In this document: in pieces, positions 50,092-60,018 of the stretch
How the letters are laid out: each line of letters opens with the position of its first letter
Position numbering within the stretch: position 1 is the first letter of the stretch
Assembly: GCA_035325995.1 (NCBI GenBank)
Contig: DAOKYU010000001.1
Coordinates: 248,001-312,000 of the forward strand
Direction: 5' to 3'
From: Thermodesulfobacteriota bacterium
Lineage (GTDB): Bacteria; Desulfobacterota_D; UBA1144; Nemesobacterales; UBA2774
DNA length: 64,000 nt
Notes under the pieces: generated by a model
Told to the model about the DNA's origin: nothing
What the model saw: the letters and a program-made list of their open reading frames with translations, nothing else
The model's database searches: none
Translations under genes and position numbers: made by a program

Positions 50092-51363
50092 ATGAAGATT
50101 CTGCTTGCAGTATCTGCAATATTATTGTTGTCGGTATCGGCGCTGTTCGTGGCCGGGGGGTGCGACGGCGGGTCGGGCGGGGCGGCGCCGGACAATCCTG
50201 TAACGAGGGTGGACAACCCCGGGACGCTGACCGGGATCGAGTGGTCGGTCGTGGCGACGCCGGTGTATCCGGTGACAGGGTCCGACGGCCTCGTACACCT
50301 GGCTTACGAGATAAAATTCGCGAACGTGACGGGCTCGGCGACGACGGTCAGGATAGATTCCGTCGAGGTCGTCGATCCGGAAAACGACGACAGGGTTATA
50401 TCCACGGTAAAGAATACCGCCTTCGACGGGACGGACATAACGTACAAGCTCAGGAATTTCGACGTGCCGATCACATTCGGCACGGCTAATTACTCGGACA
50501 TGCTCGGCCCGGGACAGTTCGGCGTAATGTACATGACCGTCACTTTCGAAAACGAGGAGGAGGTCCCCCGTTTTCTCGGCCACAGGGTAACGATGTCTCT
50601 CCCGGACTTCCCGGACAGAGGGACTGTTACGGCGACAGGCGGATATACGGAGGTGAGTACCGACAGGGCTGTCGTTCTGAGCCCGCCGCTCAAGGGCGAC
50701 CGCTGGCTCGATGCGGACGGCTGCTGCGAAACGATAGGCCTCCACCGGTTCGTCGTAAATCCTATAGACGGCAAGCTCAGGCTTTCGGAGCGCTACGCGA
50801 TAGACTTCGTCCGGCTCGACGAGGACGGGAGACTCTATACCGGCGACCAGTCGGTCCTGGCCAACTGGCATTACTACGGAGCCGACATCCATTCCGCCGC
50901 GGAGGGCAGGGTGGTCGGGGTTTTAGACGGACTTCCGGACCAGCCGCCGGGCCAGCTCCCTACGGACGCTACGATAGTGACCGCGGGCGGTAACCACGTC
51001 GTCGTGGATATAGGCGGCGGCCGGTACGCCTTTTACGCGCACATGATCCCCGGCAGCATAACAGTGAAGGAGGGGGACTTCGTGAAGAGGGGGCAGCACA
51101 TAGGAAACCTCGGAAACTCGGGGAATACCGACGGGCCGCACCTTCACTTCCACGTAATGGACAGCCCTGCTCCGCTTAACTCGAACGGCCTGCCTTACGT
51201 CTTCGATTCGTGGGCGTACCAGGGGAAGGTTATAGGCGGCAGTCTCGAGGAAACCAACGATAATCTCATGGCCGGCAATCCCGCCGAAGTCGATATCACG
51301 GGGAACGGCAGTATGAAGAAGGAAGAGCTTCCGTTTACGAACGATATAATAGGGTTCGAGTAA
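50092..51363 (+). CDS. Exported M23-family metallopeptidase (peptidoglycan endopeptidase)
   Basis: A 423-residue protein from the ATG after GGGGGTGGAGA. The lipoprotein signal peptide ends with the lipobox-like VAGGC. The N-terminal 220 residues form beta-rich domains that I do not recognise. The catalytic M23 domain contains GADIHSAAEGRVVGV, FYAHMIPGSITVKEGDFVKRG and GPHLHFHVMD with the H-x-H zinc ligands. The first ligand is expected at H in GADIHS, where other family members have HxGxD. Cuts peptidoglycan cross-links or is an amidase activator. It is followed by other penicillin-binding-type genes. Confidence 0.85.
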   Translation: MKILLAVSAILLLSVSALFVAGGCDGGSGGAAPDNPVTRVDNPGTLTGIEWSVVATPVYPVTGSDGLVHLAYEIKFANVTGSATTVRIDSVEVVDPENDDRVISTVKNTAFDGTDITYKLRNFDVPITFGTANYSDMLGPGQFGVMYMTVTFENEEEVPRFLGHRVTMSLPDFPDRGTVTATGGYTEVSTDRAVVLSPPLKGDRWLDADGCCETIGLHRFVVNPIDGKLRLSERYAIDFVRLDEDGRLYTGDQSVLANWHYYGADIHSAAEGRVVGVLDGLPDQPPGQLPTDATIVTAGGNHVVVDIGGGRYAFYAHMIPGSITVKEGDFVKRGQHIGNLGNSGNTDGPHLHFHVMDSPAPLNSNGLPYVFDSWAYQGKVIGGSLEETNDNLMAGNPAEVDITGNGSMKKEELPFTNDIIGFE

Positions 51364-51364
51364 C

Positions 51365-51390
51365 CGGGCACGGAAGCCTTCTCGTGCCCG
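51365..51390 (+). terminator. Stem-loop after the M23 gene
   Basis: CGGGCACG (51365-51372) pairs with CGTGCCCG (51383-51390) around 10 bases, directly after the stop. No T-run. The remaining spacer to 51713 has a GC-rich region near 51480-51550 able to form stems, plus a lone TATAAT near 51450. No gene is seen in it. Confidence 0.5.
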
Positions 51391-51713
51391 CCGTTTATCG
51401 TCGCGGACAGGGTAAGAATCGCTTCTCAATATTTGGTGAAAAGTTAGGTTATAATGTAATTCATTAGCATTTGTTCGCGCCAACAGGGAGCGGCCGAGCG
51501 GCGGGCTCCGGGGCGGCGTGGGGAGCCGAAGCCCCCGAAGGATTTCTATTGAAAAACAAACCGGATGTGAGAGGATGAGAAAACCACGGCTTGAAGGCAG
51601 GAGCCTTGCGGCCGGCCTCGATTCCTCCTGTGCCAGAACAAGTCAGAAGCATTGCCGCCCGCCTACGGACGACGCAGCAGTATTCGATTAGCATTGAAAA
51701 GGGAGGAGGGGTC

Positions 51714-53339
51714 ATGAAAAGAAACAAGACAGTTTTATTCATGGCGTTTGTCATTATATCCGTGTCTTTTCTTTCCGCGGGGGCGGGCGGCGGCGACAAT
51801 AAAGCGACGCCCGGACCTGTACCGGATGAAATACTAAAGGTAATGCGGAAGCCGCTCTACGCCGATGCGACATGGAGCCTTAAGGTTGTCGATCTCGAAT
51901 CCGGCGAGAATATATACGACCTCAATTCGGGGCTCCTGGCCTATACGGGATCAGTAAGAAAGACGTTTTCCGTGGGCATGGCCCTTAACGAGCTCGGCCC
52001 AGACCACAGGTTCAGGACCCCTGTTTACAGGAAGGGGGACGTGAGCTCCGAGGGGGTTCTCTCGGGCGACCTGATACTCGTCGCGAACGGGGACCTGACG
52101 ATGGGCGGGAGGAATACGCCGGAGGGCACAGTCGCCTTCACGAGCTTCGACCACACGGAGGCCAACTCGCTCGGAAGCGCGATACTCACAAAGCCCGATC
52201 CGCTCCAGGGGATAGACGAGCTCGCGGCGCAGGTGGCTGCTTCGGGCATTACCAAGGTGAACGGGGATGTGGTAGTGGACGACAGGCTCTTCGACCTCTT
52301 CAGGGTGCCCAACGGAAACGTGCTCATCACCCCTATGATTATCAACGACAATCTCGTCGACGTTACGATAATACCGACGGAGCCCGGCAAGCCGGCTACA
52401 GTCGAGTGGAGGCCGAAGTCCGCCGCGCTCGTCGTGGAATCTGACGTCGTAACCGCGGCCGAGGGCGAGGATATGACTGTCGGACTGACCATGGATAATC
52501 CGGATTGCGTGGGCCTTCCGGGCTGCGTGGGGAAGGTGACGGGGCAGATACCGGTCGGCTACAAGCCGTCCCTGCCGGGTATACCGACGCTCGTCCAGAC
52601 TTTCAGCATACAGGACCCGGCGACATACGCGCGTATCGTGCTTATAGAGGCGCTCGAAAGGGCGGGCGTCGAAGTCGCGGCCGATACGGTAGCCAAAAAC
52701 AATCGGGGGCTGCTTCCTCCGCCGGGCTCGTACAAGGGCGACGCCAAAGTCGCGGAGCTCGTATCACTCCCGTACTCGCAATACACGAGGCTGATTCTGA
52801 AAGTGAGCCATAACCTGGGCGCGAATCTGAGCCTGATGCTCTTCGGGCTTACGCAGGGCGCAAGGACCATCGACACTGCCCTTGCCGCCGAGAGAAAAAC
52901 CCTGATCGACGACTTCGGCTTAAAGGGCCCGGAGTTCGATTTCCCGACCAACGGCAGCGGGAGCCCGGACAGCCAGGCGGCACCTGACGCCACGGTGAAG
53001 CTGCTAAGGGAAATGAGCAGGAGGGAGGTGTTCCCGGCTTACTTCGCTTCGTTCCCGGTACTGGGCGTCGACGGCTCGCTCGCGACTGTAGGCGTCGATC
53101 CTCCGAATCCCGCCATAGCGCCTGCGATCGGAAAGGTGTACGCAAAAACGGGGACGACGGTCCTGGGAACGTTTTTCAAGGCGCAGGTTTTCGCGGGCTA
53201 CATCGACGCAAAGAGCGGGCGGCGTCTCGTATATGCGCTGTACGTGAACGACATAGGCACTCTTAAGGACATTACGGAAGCGCTCGAGGTGTTCGACGAC
53301 GAGGGCGAGATATCAGAGATTATATACGACCTCAATTAA
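51714..53339 (+). CDS. D-alanyl-D-alanine carboxypeptidase/endopeptidase (S13, PBP4-like)
   Basis: A 541-residue exported protein from the ATG after GGGAGGAGGGG, with a signal peptide ending around FLSAGAGG. The penicillin-binding motifs are in the correct order: S-V-R-K (about 79-82), S-H-N (about 365) and K-T-G (about 477). The large insert between the first two motifs is typical of PBP4/DacB, a PG cross-link endopeptidase and carboxypeptidase. An aspartyl acyl-enzyme path by the serine is expected. It forms a run of exported cell-wall enzymes with the M23 gene before it and the serine hydrolase after it. Confidence 0.93.
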   Translation: MKRNKTVLFMAFVIISVSFLSAGAGGGDNKATPGPVPDEILKVMRKPLYADATWSLKVVDLESGENIYDLNSGLLAYTGSVRKTFSVGMALNELGPDHRFRTPVYRKGDVSSEGVLSGDLILVANGDLTMGGRNTPEGTVAFTSFDHTEANSLGSAILTKPDPLQGIDELAAQVAASGITKVNGDVVVDDRLFDLFRVPNGNVLITPMIINDNLVDVTIIPTEPGKPATVEWRPKSAALVVESDVVTAAEGEDMTVGLTMDNPDCVGLPGCVGKVTGQIPVGYKPSLPGIPTLVQTFSIQDPATYARIVLIEALERAGVEVAADTVAKNNRGLLPPPGSYKGDAKVAELVSLPYSQYTRLILKVSHNLGANLSLMLFGLTQGARTIDTALAAERKTLIDDFGLKGPEFDFPTNGSGSPDSQAAPDATVKLLREMSRREVFPAYFASFPVLGVDGSLATVGVDPPNPAIAPAIGKVYAKTGTTVLGTFFKAQVFAGYIDAKSGRRLVYALYVNDIGTLKDITEALEVFDDEGEISEIIYDLN

Positions 53340-53420
53340 CCGTTAAGGATGAGATACGGCCGGCTCCTTTCCGTGGAGCCCGCCGGGACGATTATACAAC
53401 TGCCGGAGAGGAGGCCGCTC

Positions 53421-54572
53421 ATGTACAAAAGGTTATCGTGTATAGCTCTCGCCGCGTTTGCGTTCGCTTTCGTTCTGTCGTGCGACAAAAACGGCGGAAA
53501 CAAATTCGACCCGGGGCTCGAAGCCGAGCTTAGGGAGATAGTCCACAGCTATAAAGACGAGTTCGGGATTCCGGGGATTATCGCGGGCGTATGGATACCG
53601 GGCAAGGGGAATCTCGTCATCGAGGACGGCGTCGGGGACATAGAGACCGGCGCACCCGTAAGAAAGGACGATCACGTGAGGATCGGGAGCGTCACGAAAT
53701 CGTTCACCGTTACGGTGATCCTTCAGCTCGCGGAAGAGGGGCTGATCGGCCTTGACGACCCGGTAGGGGATTACCTTCCCGGGGTCGAGAACCCCGGCGC
53801 CACCATAGCCGAGCTCGCGAACATGAGGAGCGGCATCTTCAATTATACGGAGGACGCCGAGTTCGTGACGGAATTCGTGGAAAGCGATTTCCTTCGCGTC
53901 TGGACGGACCAGGAGCTCGTAGACGTTGCCGACAGGAACGTGCCCTACTTCCCTCCGGGCGGGGGCTGGCACTATTCCAACACCAATACGGTCATTCTGG
54001 GGATGATAGTCGAGCAGGTGACCGGGCGTTCTCTCGGTGAGGAGATAACCGACAGGATAATCGCACCGCTCGGCCTCGGGGGCACGTCGTATCCGACGAC
54101 GCCCGACATGCCGCTTCCGTTCGCACACGGCTACGGGTTCGAGCCGCCGGAGGACATAAGCTTCTGCGACCCCTCGTCGTCCGCGGGCTCGGGCGCAATG
54201 ATATCGAGGCTCGGGGACCTCAAAAAATGGGGTGAGGCTCTCGGGAGCGGATCTCTTCTGAGCGAAGAGCTTCAGGCCGAGCGTATAAGCAGCCTTTCGC
54301 CCATCGTGTACGATCCATGCGACGACGATGACCCGGACAGGGAAAAGAGGAGCTGCCCGGAATATGACAGATACGGGCTGGGGATCGGCGAGCTAAGCGG
54401 CTGGATAGGGCACACGGGCGAGTATATAGGTTATACGAACCTCGTGATGTACGAGCCCGGAAGCGGGGCCGTGGTCGTAATCATCGCGAACAGGTTCGGG
54501 GTCGGCGAGCACGTTCCGACGGCGATATTCAGGGAGTTCGCCGAGGTATTGAACCCGGAGCTCCAGGAATAG
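53421..54572 (+). CDS. Lipoprotein class-C beta-lactamase-fold serine hydrolase
   Basis: A 383-residue protein from the ATG after GAGAGGAGG. The lipobox FVLSC follows the signal peptide (lipid at Cys20). Class C/transpeptidase motifs: S-V-T-K (about 90-93), Y-S-N (about 184) and H-T-G (about 330, GHTGEYIGYTN). These serine hydrolases include DD-peptidases and esterases; the H-T-G in place of K-T-G argues against a true AmpC beta-lactamase. It lies 81 bases after the S13 gene and is probably co-transcribed. Confidence 0.88.
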   Translation: MYKRLSCIALAAFAFAFVLSCDKNGGNKFDPGLEAELREIVHSYKDEFGIPGIIAGVWIPGKGNLVIEDGVGDIETGAPVRKDDHVRIGSVTKSFTVTVILQLAEEGLIGLDDPVGDYLPGVENPGATIAELANMRSGIFNYTEDAEFVTEFVESDFLRVWTDQELVDVADRNVPYFPPGGGWHYSNTNTVILGMIVEQVTGRSLGEEITDRIIAPLGLGGTSYPTTPDMPLPFAHGYGFEPPEDISFCDPSSSAGSGAMISRLGDLKKWGEALGSGSLLSEELQAERISSLSPIVYDPCDDDDPDREKRSCPEYDRYGLGIGELSGWIGHTGEYIGYTNLVMYEPGSGAVVVIIANRFGVGEHVPTAIFREFAEVLNPELQE

Positions 54573-54765
54573 ACGACGCAGCCGGGGAGCCGTGGACGGC
54601 CCGGATTGCCTTCGTACTGTCTGCCCGACGGATTTTGTTTATATACACTGTTTTCTTTCGTTATACTATCATGTCCGTACCGCGTGTCCTGTACGGATTT
54701 GTTCACATGACCGGGCCGCGTTGCGGCCTTCCGGAATTATCCTGTAACCAGGGAGCGTTTTTACA

Positions 54766-56247
54766 TTGAATTATACAATAGAATATGTCCTTCTCGGTGC
54801 TTCGGTTCTCTGCCTCCTCAGCATTTTCGCGAGCAAGGCGGCGGCTTTTCTGAGGGTGCCAGCCCTGCTTATATTCATACTGGTCGGCATACTGGCGGGA
54901 TCGGAAGGGCCGGGGGGAATCTATTACAACGACCCGTGGTCGGCGCAGTTCCTGGGTGTGCTCGCCCTGGCGTTCATTATCTTCTCGGGCGGGCTTCATT
55001 CGAGCTGGAAGCAGATAGCCCCGGTGCTCTGGGACGGGGTGATACTTTCCACACTGGGCGTGTTTCTCACGGCCATGCTCCTCGGGCTGTTCGCTCACTA
55101 TTTCCTGGGATTCCCGATACTAATAGCTTTTCTTCTCGGCTCTATCGTTTCATCGACGGACGCCGCTGCGGTCTTTGCGATACTGGGCTCCGACGGTTCC
55201 AGCCTGAAGGGCGGGCTGAAGGACCTTCTCGAGTTCGAGTCCGCAAGTAACGACCCGATGGCGATCATACTGACAATATGTTTTATACATCTCATCATGA
55301 ACCCGGCCACTTCGGTCTGGGGCATGGTTTTTCTCCTGTTAAAGCAGATGTCGCTGGGTGCGCTGTTCGGCTTTATCATGGGGAAGGTGATTATCTTCAT
55401 AGTCAACCGTTTAAGGCTCGGCTACGAGGGGCTTTACCCGGTGTTGATGATGGCGCTCGTCGTGTTCGCATACGGGCTGACGGCATCTATCGGCGGCTCG
55501 GGCGTACTGGCCGTCTACATAGCCGGGTTCATGGTCGGGAGCAGCGAGTTCGTGAACAAGAAAAGCATAATGCGGTTCATGGATGGTATAGCGTGGCTCT
55601 TCCAGATAGTAATGTTCGTCGTGCTGGGGCTCCTCGTTTTTCCATCGCAGCTTCTCCCCGTGGCCTTGTCGGGTTTTGCCGTCGCGTTGTTCCTGATGTT
55701 CGTGGCAAGGCCGGTAGGAACCTTCATTTCGCTTATTCCCAGTAAATACGGCCTGAGAGAGAAAACATTCATATCGTGGGTCGGACTGAGGGGGGCTGTG
55801 CCGGTTATCCTGGCGACATTCCCGCTTATCGCGGGCGTGCCGGAGTCGCATATGCTGTTCAATATAGTGTTTTTCATCGTCGTAACTTCGGTTTTAATCC
55901 AGGGGCAGACGCTGACAATGGTCGCGAGGTGGCTCGGTCTGGACGCTCCGGGGGTGGAGAAGCGAGAGCGGAGCGCCGACTTCGAGTTCCCTTACGACGA
56001 GCACACGGAGAGGGTGGAGCTCACCATACCGCCGGAGTCGACGGCCGTCGGAAAACAGGTGATAGAGCTCGGGCTTCCCGAGAGCGCGCTCCTGATGTTG
56101 ATCCGAAGGGGCGACACGACGTTCGTCCCGCGGGGGTCTACCGTGATAGAGCCGGGAGACAGGATACTCGTATTCGCCGAGCAGAAGGATATGCTGGAGG
56201 TGAGATCGATATTCTGCGTCTGGGGGCCGTCGCCGGAGCCGGAATAA
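54766..56247 (+). CDS. NhaP2-like cation/proton antiporter (CPA1) with TrkA-C domain
   Basis: A 493-residue protein starting with TTG (GGGAG 10 bases before). About twelve membrane spans with the CPA core: VPALLIFILVGILAG, IIFSGGLHSSW, GSIVSSTDAAAVFAIL, LLEFESASNDPMAI and FISWVGLRGAVPVILATFP. The Asp pair in ESASNDPMA is the ion-binding ND-type motif of CPA1 antiporters. A TrkA-C-like domain (about 415-493, TAVGKQVIELGLPESALLMLI and GSTVIEPGDRILVF) suggests regulation by a ligand. NhaP2 exchanges K+ for H+. Confidence 0.9.
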   Translation: MNYTIEYVLLGASVLCLLSIFASKAAAFLRVPALLIFILVGILAGSEGPGGIYYNDPWSAQFLGVLALAFIIFSGGLHSSWKQIAPVLWDGVILSTLGVFLTAMLLGLFAHYFLGFPILIAFLLGSIVSSTDAAAVFAILGSDGSSLKGGLKDLLEFESASNDPMAIILTICFIHLIMNPATSVWGMVFLLLKQMSLGALFGFIMGKVIIFIVNRLRLGYEGLYPVLMMALVVFAYGLTASIGGSGVLAVYIAGFMVGSSEFVNKKSIMRFMDGIAWLFQIVMFVVLGLLVFPSQLLPVALSGFAVALFLMFVARPVGTFISLIPSKYGLREKTFISWVGLRGAVPVILATFPLIAGVPESHMLFNIVFFIVVTSVLIQGQTLTMVARWLGLDAPGVEKRERSADFEFPYDEHTERVELTIPPESTAVGKQVIELGLPESALLMLIRRGDTTFVPRGSTVIEPGDRILVFAEQKDMLEVRSIFCVWGPSPEPE

Positions 56248-56429
56248 CGATCGGTATTCCGGGACACATTTCCTTTTTATGTTTTCAAGTTAACCCCGTG
56301 TGAAAGTCTTTACCGCAGATTGTAATTGCCGGAATATGGGATTATCTTTTGGCATGAGCCGCATCCGGCGGAGTTGTAAAACCGTTGCACCGGGCTTGGC
56401 TTCAGTCATCTATGTTCGGAGGTATGTAT

Positions 56430-56972
56430 ATGAACGGTACGTCTGTTGCACAGGATATTAAAGGCTCCTGGGGCTGGCTCCTGACCCTCGGGATTATCTA
56501 CGTAATAATGGGTTTCTTTATCATCGGCATGCCGGGCGCGGCGACTCTCGCTCTGGAGCTGCTGCTGGGGATCGTGCTTATAGTCGGCGGAATTATCTCC
56601 GTGGGCGGGTCTTTTCTTGCGGGGGACTGGAAGAGGTTTTTGTTCATATTCCTGAGCGGCGTACTTTATATAATCGTCGGCGTTCTGCTCCTCAAGAATC
56701 CGATAGCGGGCGTACTCACGCTGACGCTGCTTTTGGCGGCGTTCCTCCTCGTCGAAGGCTTCTTCAAGATAATCCACGCGTTTCAGCTAAGGCCGCTTCC
56801 GAGCTGGATATGGCTTTTCGTGAGCGGCGCGGCATCGGTGATACTCGGCATAATGGTATGGGCCGGGTTCCCCGAGACGAGCACTTTTATTCTCGGACTT
56901 TTGGTGGGTATCGCATTCCTTATGAACGGCCTGTCGATGGTGATGGTCGCTTTCGCCCTTAAAGGGAAGTAG
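56430..56972 (+). CDS. HdeD-family (DUF308) membrane protein
   Basis: A 180-residue protein with six hydrophobic segments from the ATG 7 bases after GGAGG. Internal similarity between the three helix pairs (GWLLTLGIIYVIMGF, FIFLSGVLYIIVGVLLLKNP, IWLFVSGAASVILGI) is typical of HdeD. HdeD is an acid-stress membrane protein of unknown mechanism in E. coli. The gene converges on the AAA ATPase with an 18-base gap and may be co-expressed with the antiporter, since both would serve pH homeostasis. Confidence 0.85.
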   Translation: MNGTSVAQDIKGSWGWLLTLGIIYVIMGFFIIGMPGAATLALELLLGIVLIVGGIISVGGSFLAGDWKRFLFIFLSGVLYIIVGVLLLKNPIAGVLTLTLLLAAFLLVEGFFKIIHAFQLRPLPSWIWLFVSGAASVILGIMVWAGFPETSTFILGLLVGIAFLMNGLSMVMVAFALKGK

Positions 56973-56990
56973 CCGGGCGCGGCCCCGTGG

Positions 56991-58484
56991 TTAATGGGCG
57001 GATACGGTTCTGTCCCGGGCCCATTCCCTGAGAAGCGCTATCTTCTCGGACATGGTTTCCGAGAGCGGCCGCGTCGCTGAAATTTCGCTCAGGAGTATTT
57101 CGGTCGAGAGCTCTTTCCTTTCGGAAAAGGCGCTGTAGAGCCCGGAGACTATGACCTGCTCTATCTCCGAGCCGCTGAATCCGCCGGCAAGGTCCGACAA
57201 TTCCGCGAGGTCGAACAGGTCGGGGTTCTTCCCGCGCTTTTCGAGGTGTATCGAGAATATCGCCCTCCTCGTTTCGGCGTCCGGAAGGTCCACGAAGAAT
57301 ATCTCGTCGAATCTCCCCTTTCTCATGAATTCGGGCGGGAGGGCCTTTACGTTGTTCGCCGTGGCCACTATGAACACGTCGCCCTTTCTTTCCTGGAGCC
57401 AGGAGAGGAACGTCCCGAATATCCTCGCCGAGAGCCCTCCGTCGGCCGCCCCGCCGTCCGACGAAAAGGCCTTTTCTATCTCGTCTATCCAGAGGACGAC
57501 GGGGGACATTTTTTCGGCCGTCCTCATCGCGCGTTTGAAATTCTTTTCGCTCTCGCCTATGTATTTGTTGTAGAGGCTCGACGGGTCCATCCTCAAGAGC
57601 GGGAGGCCCCATTCCATCGCGACGGCCCTGGCGCAGAGGCTCTTACCGCAGCCGGGCACGCCGAGGAGGAGTATGCCCTTCGGGAACGTGAGGCCGAATT
57701 CGCGGGCCTTTTCGGGGTTGGCGACTATTTCCTTTCTCTTCGACAGCCACGATTTAAGCGCGGCGAGGTCGGCGATGTCGGACATGTTCTCCTCGGCGGG
57801 ATAGTACTCGAGGACGCCCTCCCTTTCGACTATGACCCTCTTCGCCTCGGCGGCCTTTCTAACGTCCGCGGGCGAGAGCTCCCCGTCTTCGACGATGAGC
57901 TTAGTGATTATCTTCCCGGCCTCGGTGAGCGTGAGTCCCGTTAGATTGTTGAGGAGCCTGTTCGTATCTTCCCCGGAGATGCTTATCTTAACGTTCATCC
58001 TCGAAAGCATGTCGCGCGTGACCCTTCCGAGGAGCTCCCTGTACTCTTCTCTCCCGGGCGCGGGGAGCCTGAACACGGCGGAGGCGCTCCTAAGATTCTC
58101 CGGAATGTCGTGGGAATTGCCGGATACTATGACGGCCCCGTTGTTGCCGAGATAACGCCCGGAGGCGTATTTCAAAAGCTCGGACGTGGTTCTGTCGCCC
58201 TTAAAGCCGTCGAGCCCGACGAAATGGTAGAGGGCCGGGAACCCGGACGCTTCGACGTGCATGAGCGCCTTGACCGGGTCGGCGGAGCCGTATACCGCGC
58301 CCTTCGATTCGACGTCCCCGCGCATGAGCCCCCTCGTCCTCGTCCAGAGGAAATAGGGAATCCCCAGCCGGGCCGCGAGCAGCCTGAGCACGGTTTCGGC
58401 GCGCTCTTCCTCGTCGGCTTCGAGGAATATGAGGCTGTAGCGGGAGCGTATAAGCAGCTCGAGCTCTTTGAGCGTATCTTTCAT
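56991..58484 (-). CDS. Ycf46-like AAA ATPase
   Basis: A 497-residue protein from ATG 58484 (MKDTLKELELLIRSRYSLIF). The N-terminal half is a degenerate AAA-like domain with no Walker A (LYHFVGLDGFKGD, VIVSGNSHDIPENLR). The C-terminal half is an active AAA module: Walker A GVPGCGKSLCARAVA, Walker B VLWIDEIEKAF, sensor-1 VATANNVKALPPEFMRKGRFDEIF. The layout matches the Ycf46 family, a plastid and cyanobacterial protein linked to carbon-dioxide uptake. In other bacteria the role is unknown. Convergent with hdeD. Confidence 0.85.
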   Translation of the reverse strand: MKDTLKELELLIRSRYSLIFLEADEEERAETVLRLLAARLGIPYFLWTRTRGLMRGDVESKGAVYGSADPVKALMHVEASGFPALYHFVGLDGFKGDRTTSELLKYASGRYLGNNGAVIVSGNSHDIPENLRSASAVFRLPAPGREEYRELLGRVTRDMLSRMNVKISISGEDTNRLLNNLTGLTLTEAGKIITKLIVEDGELSPADVRKAAEAKRVIVEREGVLEYYPAEENMSDIADLAALKSWLSKRKEIVANPEKAREFGLTFPKGILLLGVPGCGKSLCARAVAMEWGLPLLRMDPSSLYNKYIGESEKNFKRAMRTAEKMSPVVLWIDEIEKAFSSDGGAADGGLSARIFGTFLSWLQERKGDVFIVATANNVKALPPEFMRKGRFDEIFFVDLPDAETRRAIFSIHLEKRGKNPDLFDLAELSDLAGGFSGSEIEQVIVSGLYSAFSERKELSTEILLSEISATRPLSETMSEKIALLREWARDRTVSAH

Positions 58485-58762
58485 GGGTATCGATCGGCCG
58501 TCTCCGGCGCACTCCACGCCGGCCGGATTTGTGGTAATGATATGGCCCGGCGGCTTCTCTTTCAAGTGGACCCGGATAAACCGCACCCTCTCCCCAAAGG
58601 GTGCTATAAACAAAACCGATACGGCTCTTCCCTCGGTATGGAAAGGCGTTTCGAGCGCGGGAACCGGAAAGCCGTATCGATACATTTCCAGTCTGATTCT
58701 GCCTCGATATCGGTATACTTTCTAATTTAAAGCGACTGCTCCCTAAAGGAAAATCTCCCAAG

Positions 58763-60004
58763 ATGGAACATGCCATGAAAAATCCGCGCCTGCTGATACC
58801 CGTGCTTCTTATTGTGCTCGCCCTCGCCGTTTACTTCAGGGGGGCACTGTCCGAAGGTTATCATTACATAACGAGCGCGCTCGTTAAGGGCGGAGCGGTG
58901 GAGGGGCGCGCCCCAGCCTCGCGCGGAAGCAAGTGGGCCGAGGTGGGGCTCACGCAGTTTACGTCCGGGCTCGAGCTTCCCGTGGACCTTACGCACGCCG
59001 GCGACGGCTCGGGGCGCATATTCGTCGTCGAAAAGCCCGGCCGAATAAAGATTGTCAGGGACGGGAAGGTCGGGGAGGGGAGCTTCCTCGACATAGTATC
59101 GAGGGTCCGTTCGAGGGGAACCGAGCAGGGGCTCCTGGGACTGGCCTTTCATCCGAAATTCCCGGAGAACGGGAGGTTCTTCGTCAACTATACAGACCTC
59201 GACGGCGATACGGTAGTTTCGGAATTCGGCCTTGCGGACGATCCCGACCGCGCCGATCCGGGGAGCGAGAGGGTGCTGATCAGGATAGAGCAGCCAGCCT
59301 CGAACCACAACGGCGGGCAGGTGAGGTTCGGCCCAGACGGATACCTGTACATAGGCATGGGCGACGGCGGCTCGGCCGGCGACCCGTGGGGGAACGCGCA
59401 GAACCTGGACGCGCTCCTTGGCAAGATACTGCGCCTGGACGTGGACGGCGAGAAGCCCTATGCCATACCTGCCGACAATCCGTTTAAGGACAGGGGTGGT
59501 GCGCGGCCTGAAATCTGGGCGTACGGACTCAGGAACCCGTGGCGATTCTCGTTCGACCTAGAAACAGGGGACATGTACATCGGGGACGTCGGGCAGAACC
59601 TCTGGGAGGAGATAAATTTTCAGCCGCGGGCGAGCGGGGGAGGGGAGAACTACGGCTGGGATTATACGGAGGGCTCGCACGAGTTCGAGATGCCCCGAGG
59701 GCACGATACGGGCGGCATTACGTTCCCGGTATTCGAATACGGGAGGGAAGACGGATGCTCGGTTACGGGCGGGTACGTATACAGGGGAAAGGAATTTCCC
59801 GCGCTCGCCGGCACGTATCTCTTCTCTGACTTCTGCACGGGGAAGCTATGGGGGCTCAGGAAAAAGGACGGCGGGGGCTGGGAGTGGACGATGCTCCTCG
59901 ACACCGACCTTCAGCCGGGAAGCTTCGGAGAGGGGCCGGACGGGAGCGTTTATATTCTCGACTTTCCTACGGGAAAAATCTTTAAGATAACCGTTGAAAA
60001 ATAG
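58763..60004 (+). CDS. PQQ-dependent sugar dehydrogenase-like beta-propeller (aldose dehydrogenase family)
   Basis: A 413-residue exported protein with an N-terminal membrane anchor/signal segment (LLIPVLLIVLALAVYF). The GSDH beta-propeller is clear from GLELPVDLTHAGDGSGRIFVVEKPGRI, GTEQGLLGLAFHP, ASNHNGGQVRFGPDGYLYIG and EIWAYGLRNPWRFSFD. These are the soluble aldose sugar dehydrogenase motifs, which bind PQQ and calcium. WEEINFQPRASGGGENYGW and GGYVYRGKEFPALAGTYLF complete it. ATG 58763 or 58775 may be the start. Convergent with the acyl-CoA synthetase gene. Confidence 0.9.
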   Translation: MEHAMKNPRLLIPVLLIVLALAVYFRGALSEGYHYITSALVKGGAVEGRAPASRGSKWAEVGLTQFTSGLELPVDLTHAGDGSGRIFVVEKPGRIKIVRDGKVGEGSFLDIVSRVRSRGTEQGLLGLAFHPKFPENGRFFVNYTDLDGDTVVSEFGLADDPDRADPGSERVLIRIEQPASNHNGGQVRFGPDGYLYIGMGDGGSAGDPWGNAQNLDALLGKILRLDVDGEKPYAIPADNPFKDRGGARPEIWAYGLRNPWRFSFDLETGDMYIGDVGQNLWEEINFQPRASGGGENYGWDYTEGSHEFEMPRGHDTGGITFPVFEYGREDGCSVTGGYVYRGKEFPALAGTYLFSDFCTGKLWGLRKKDGGGWEWTMLLDTDLQPGSFGEGPDGSVYILDFPTGKIFKITVEK

Positions 60005-60018
60005 CGGGACGTTTCGTT

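Noticed and set aside
51480..51550. GC-rich leader region before the S13 gene as a riboswitch
   Set aside because: It can fold, but I could not match any known aptamer core, so I do not call one.
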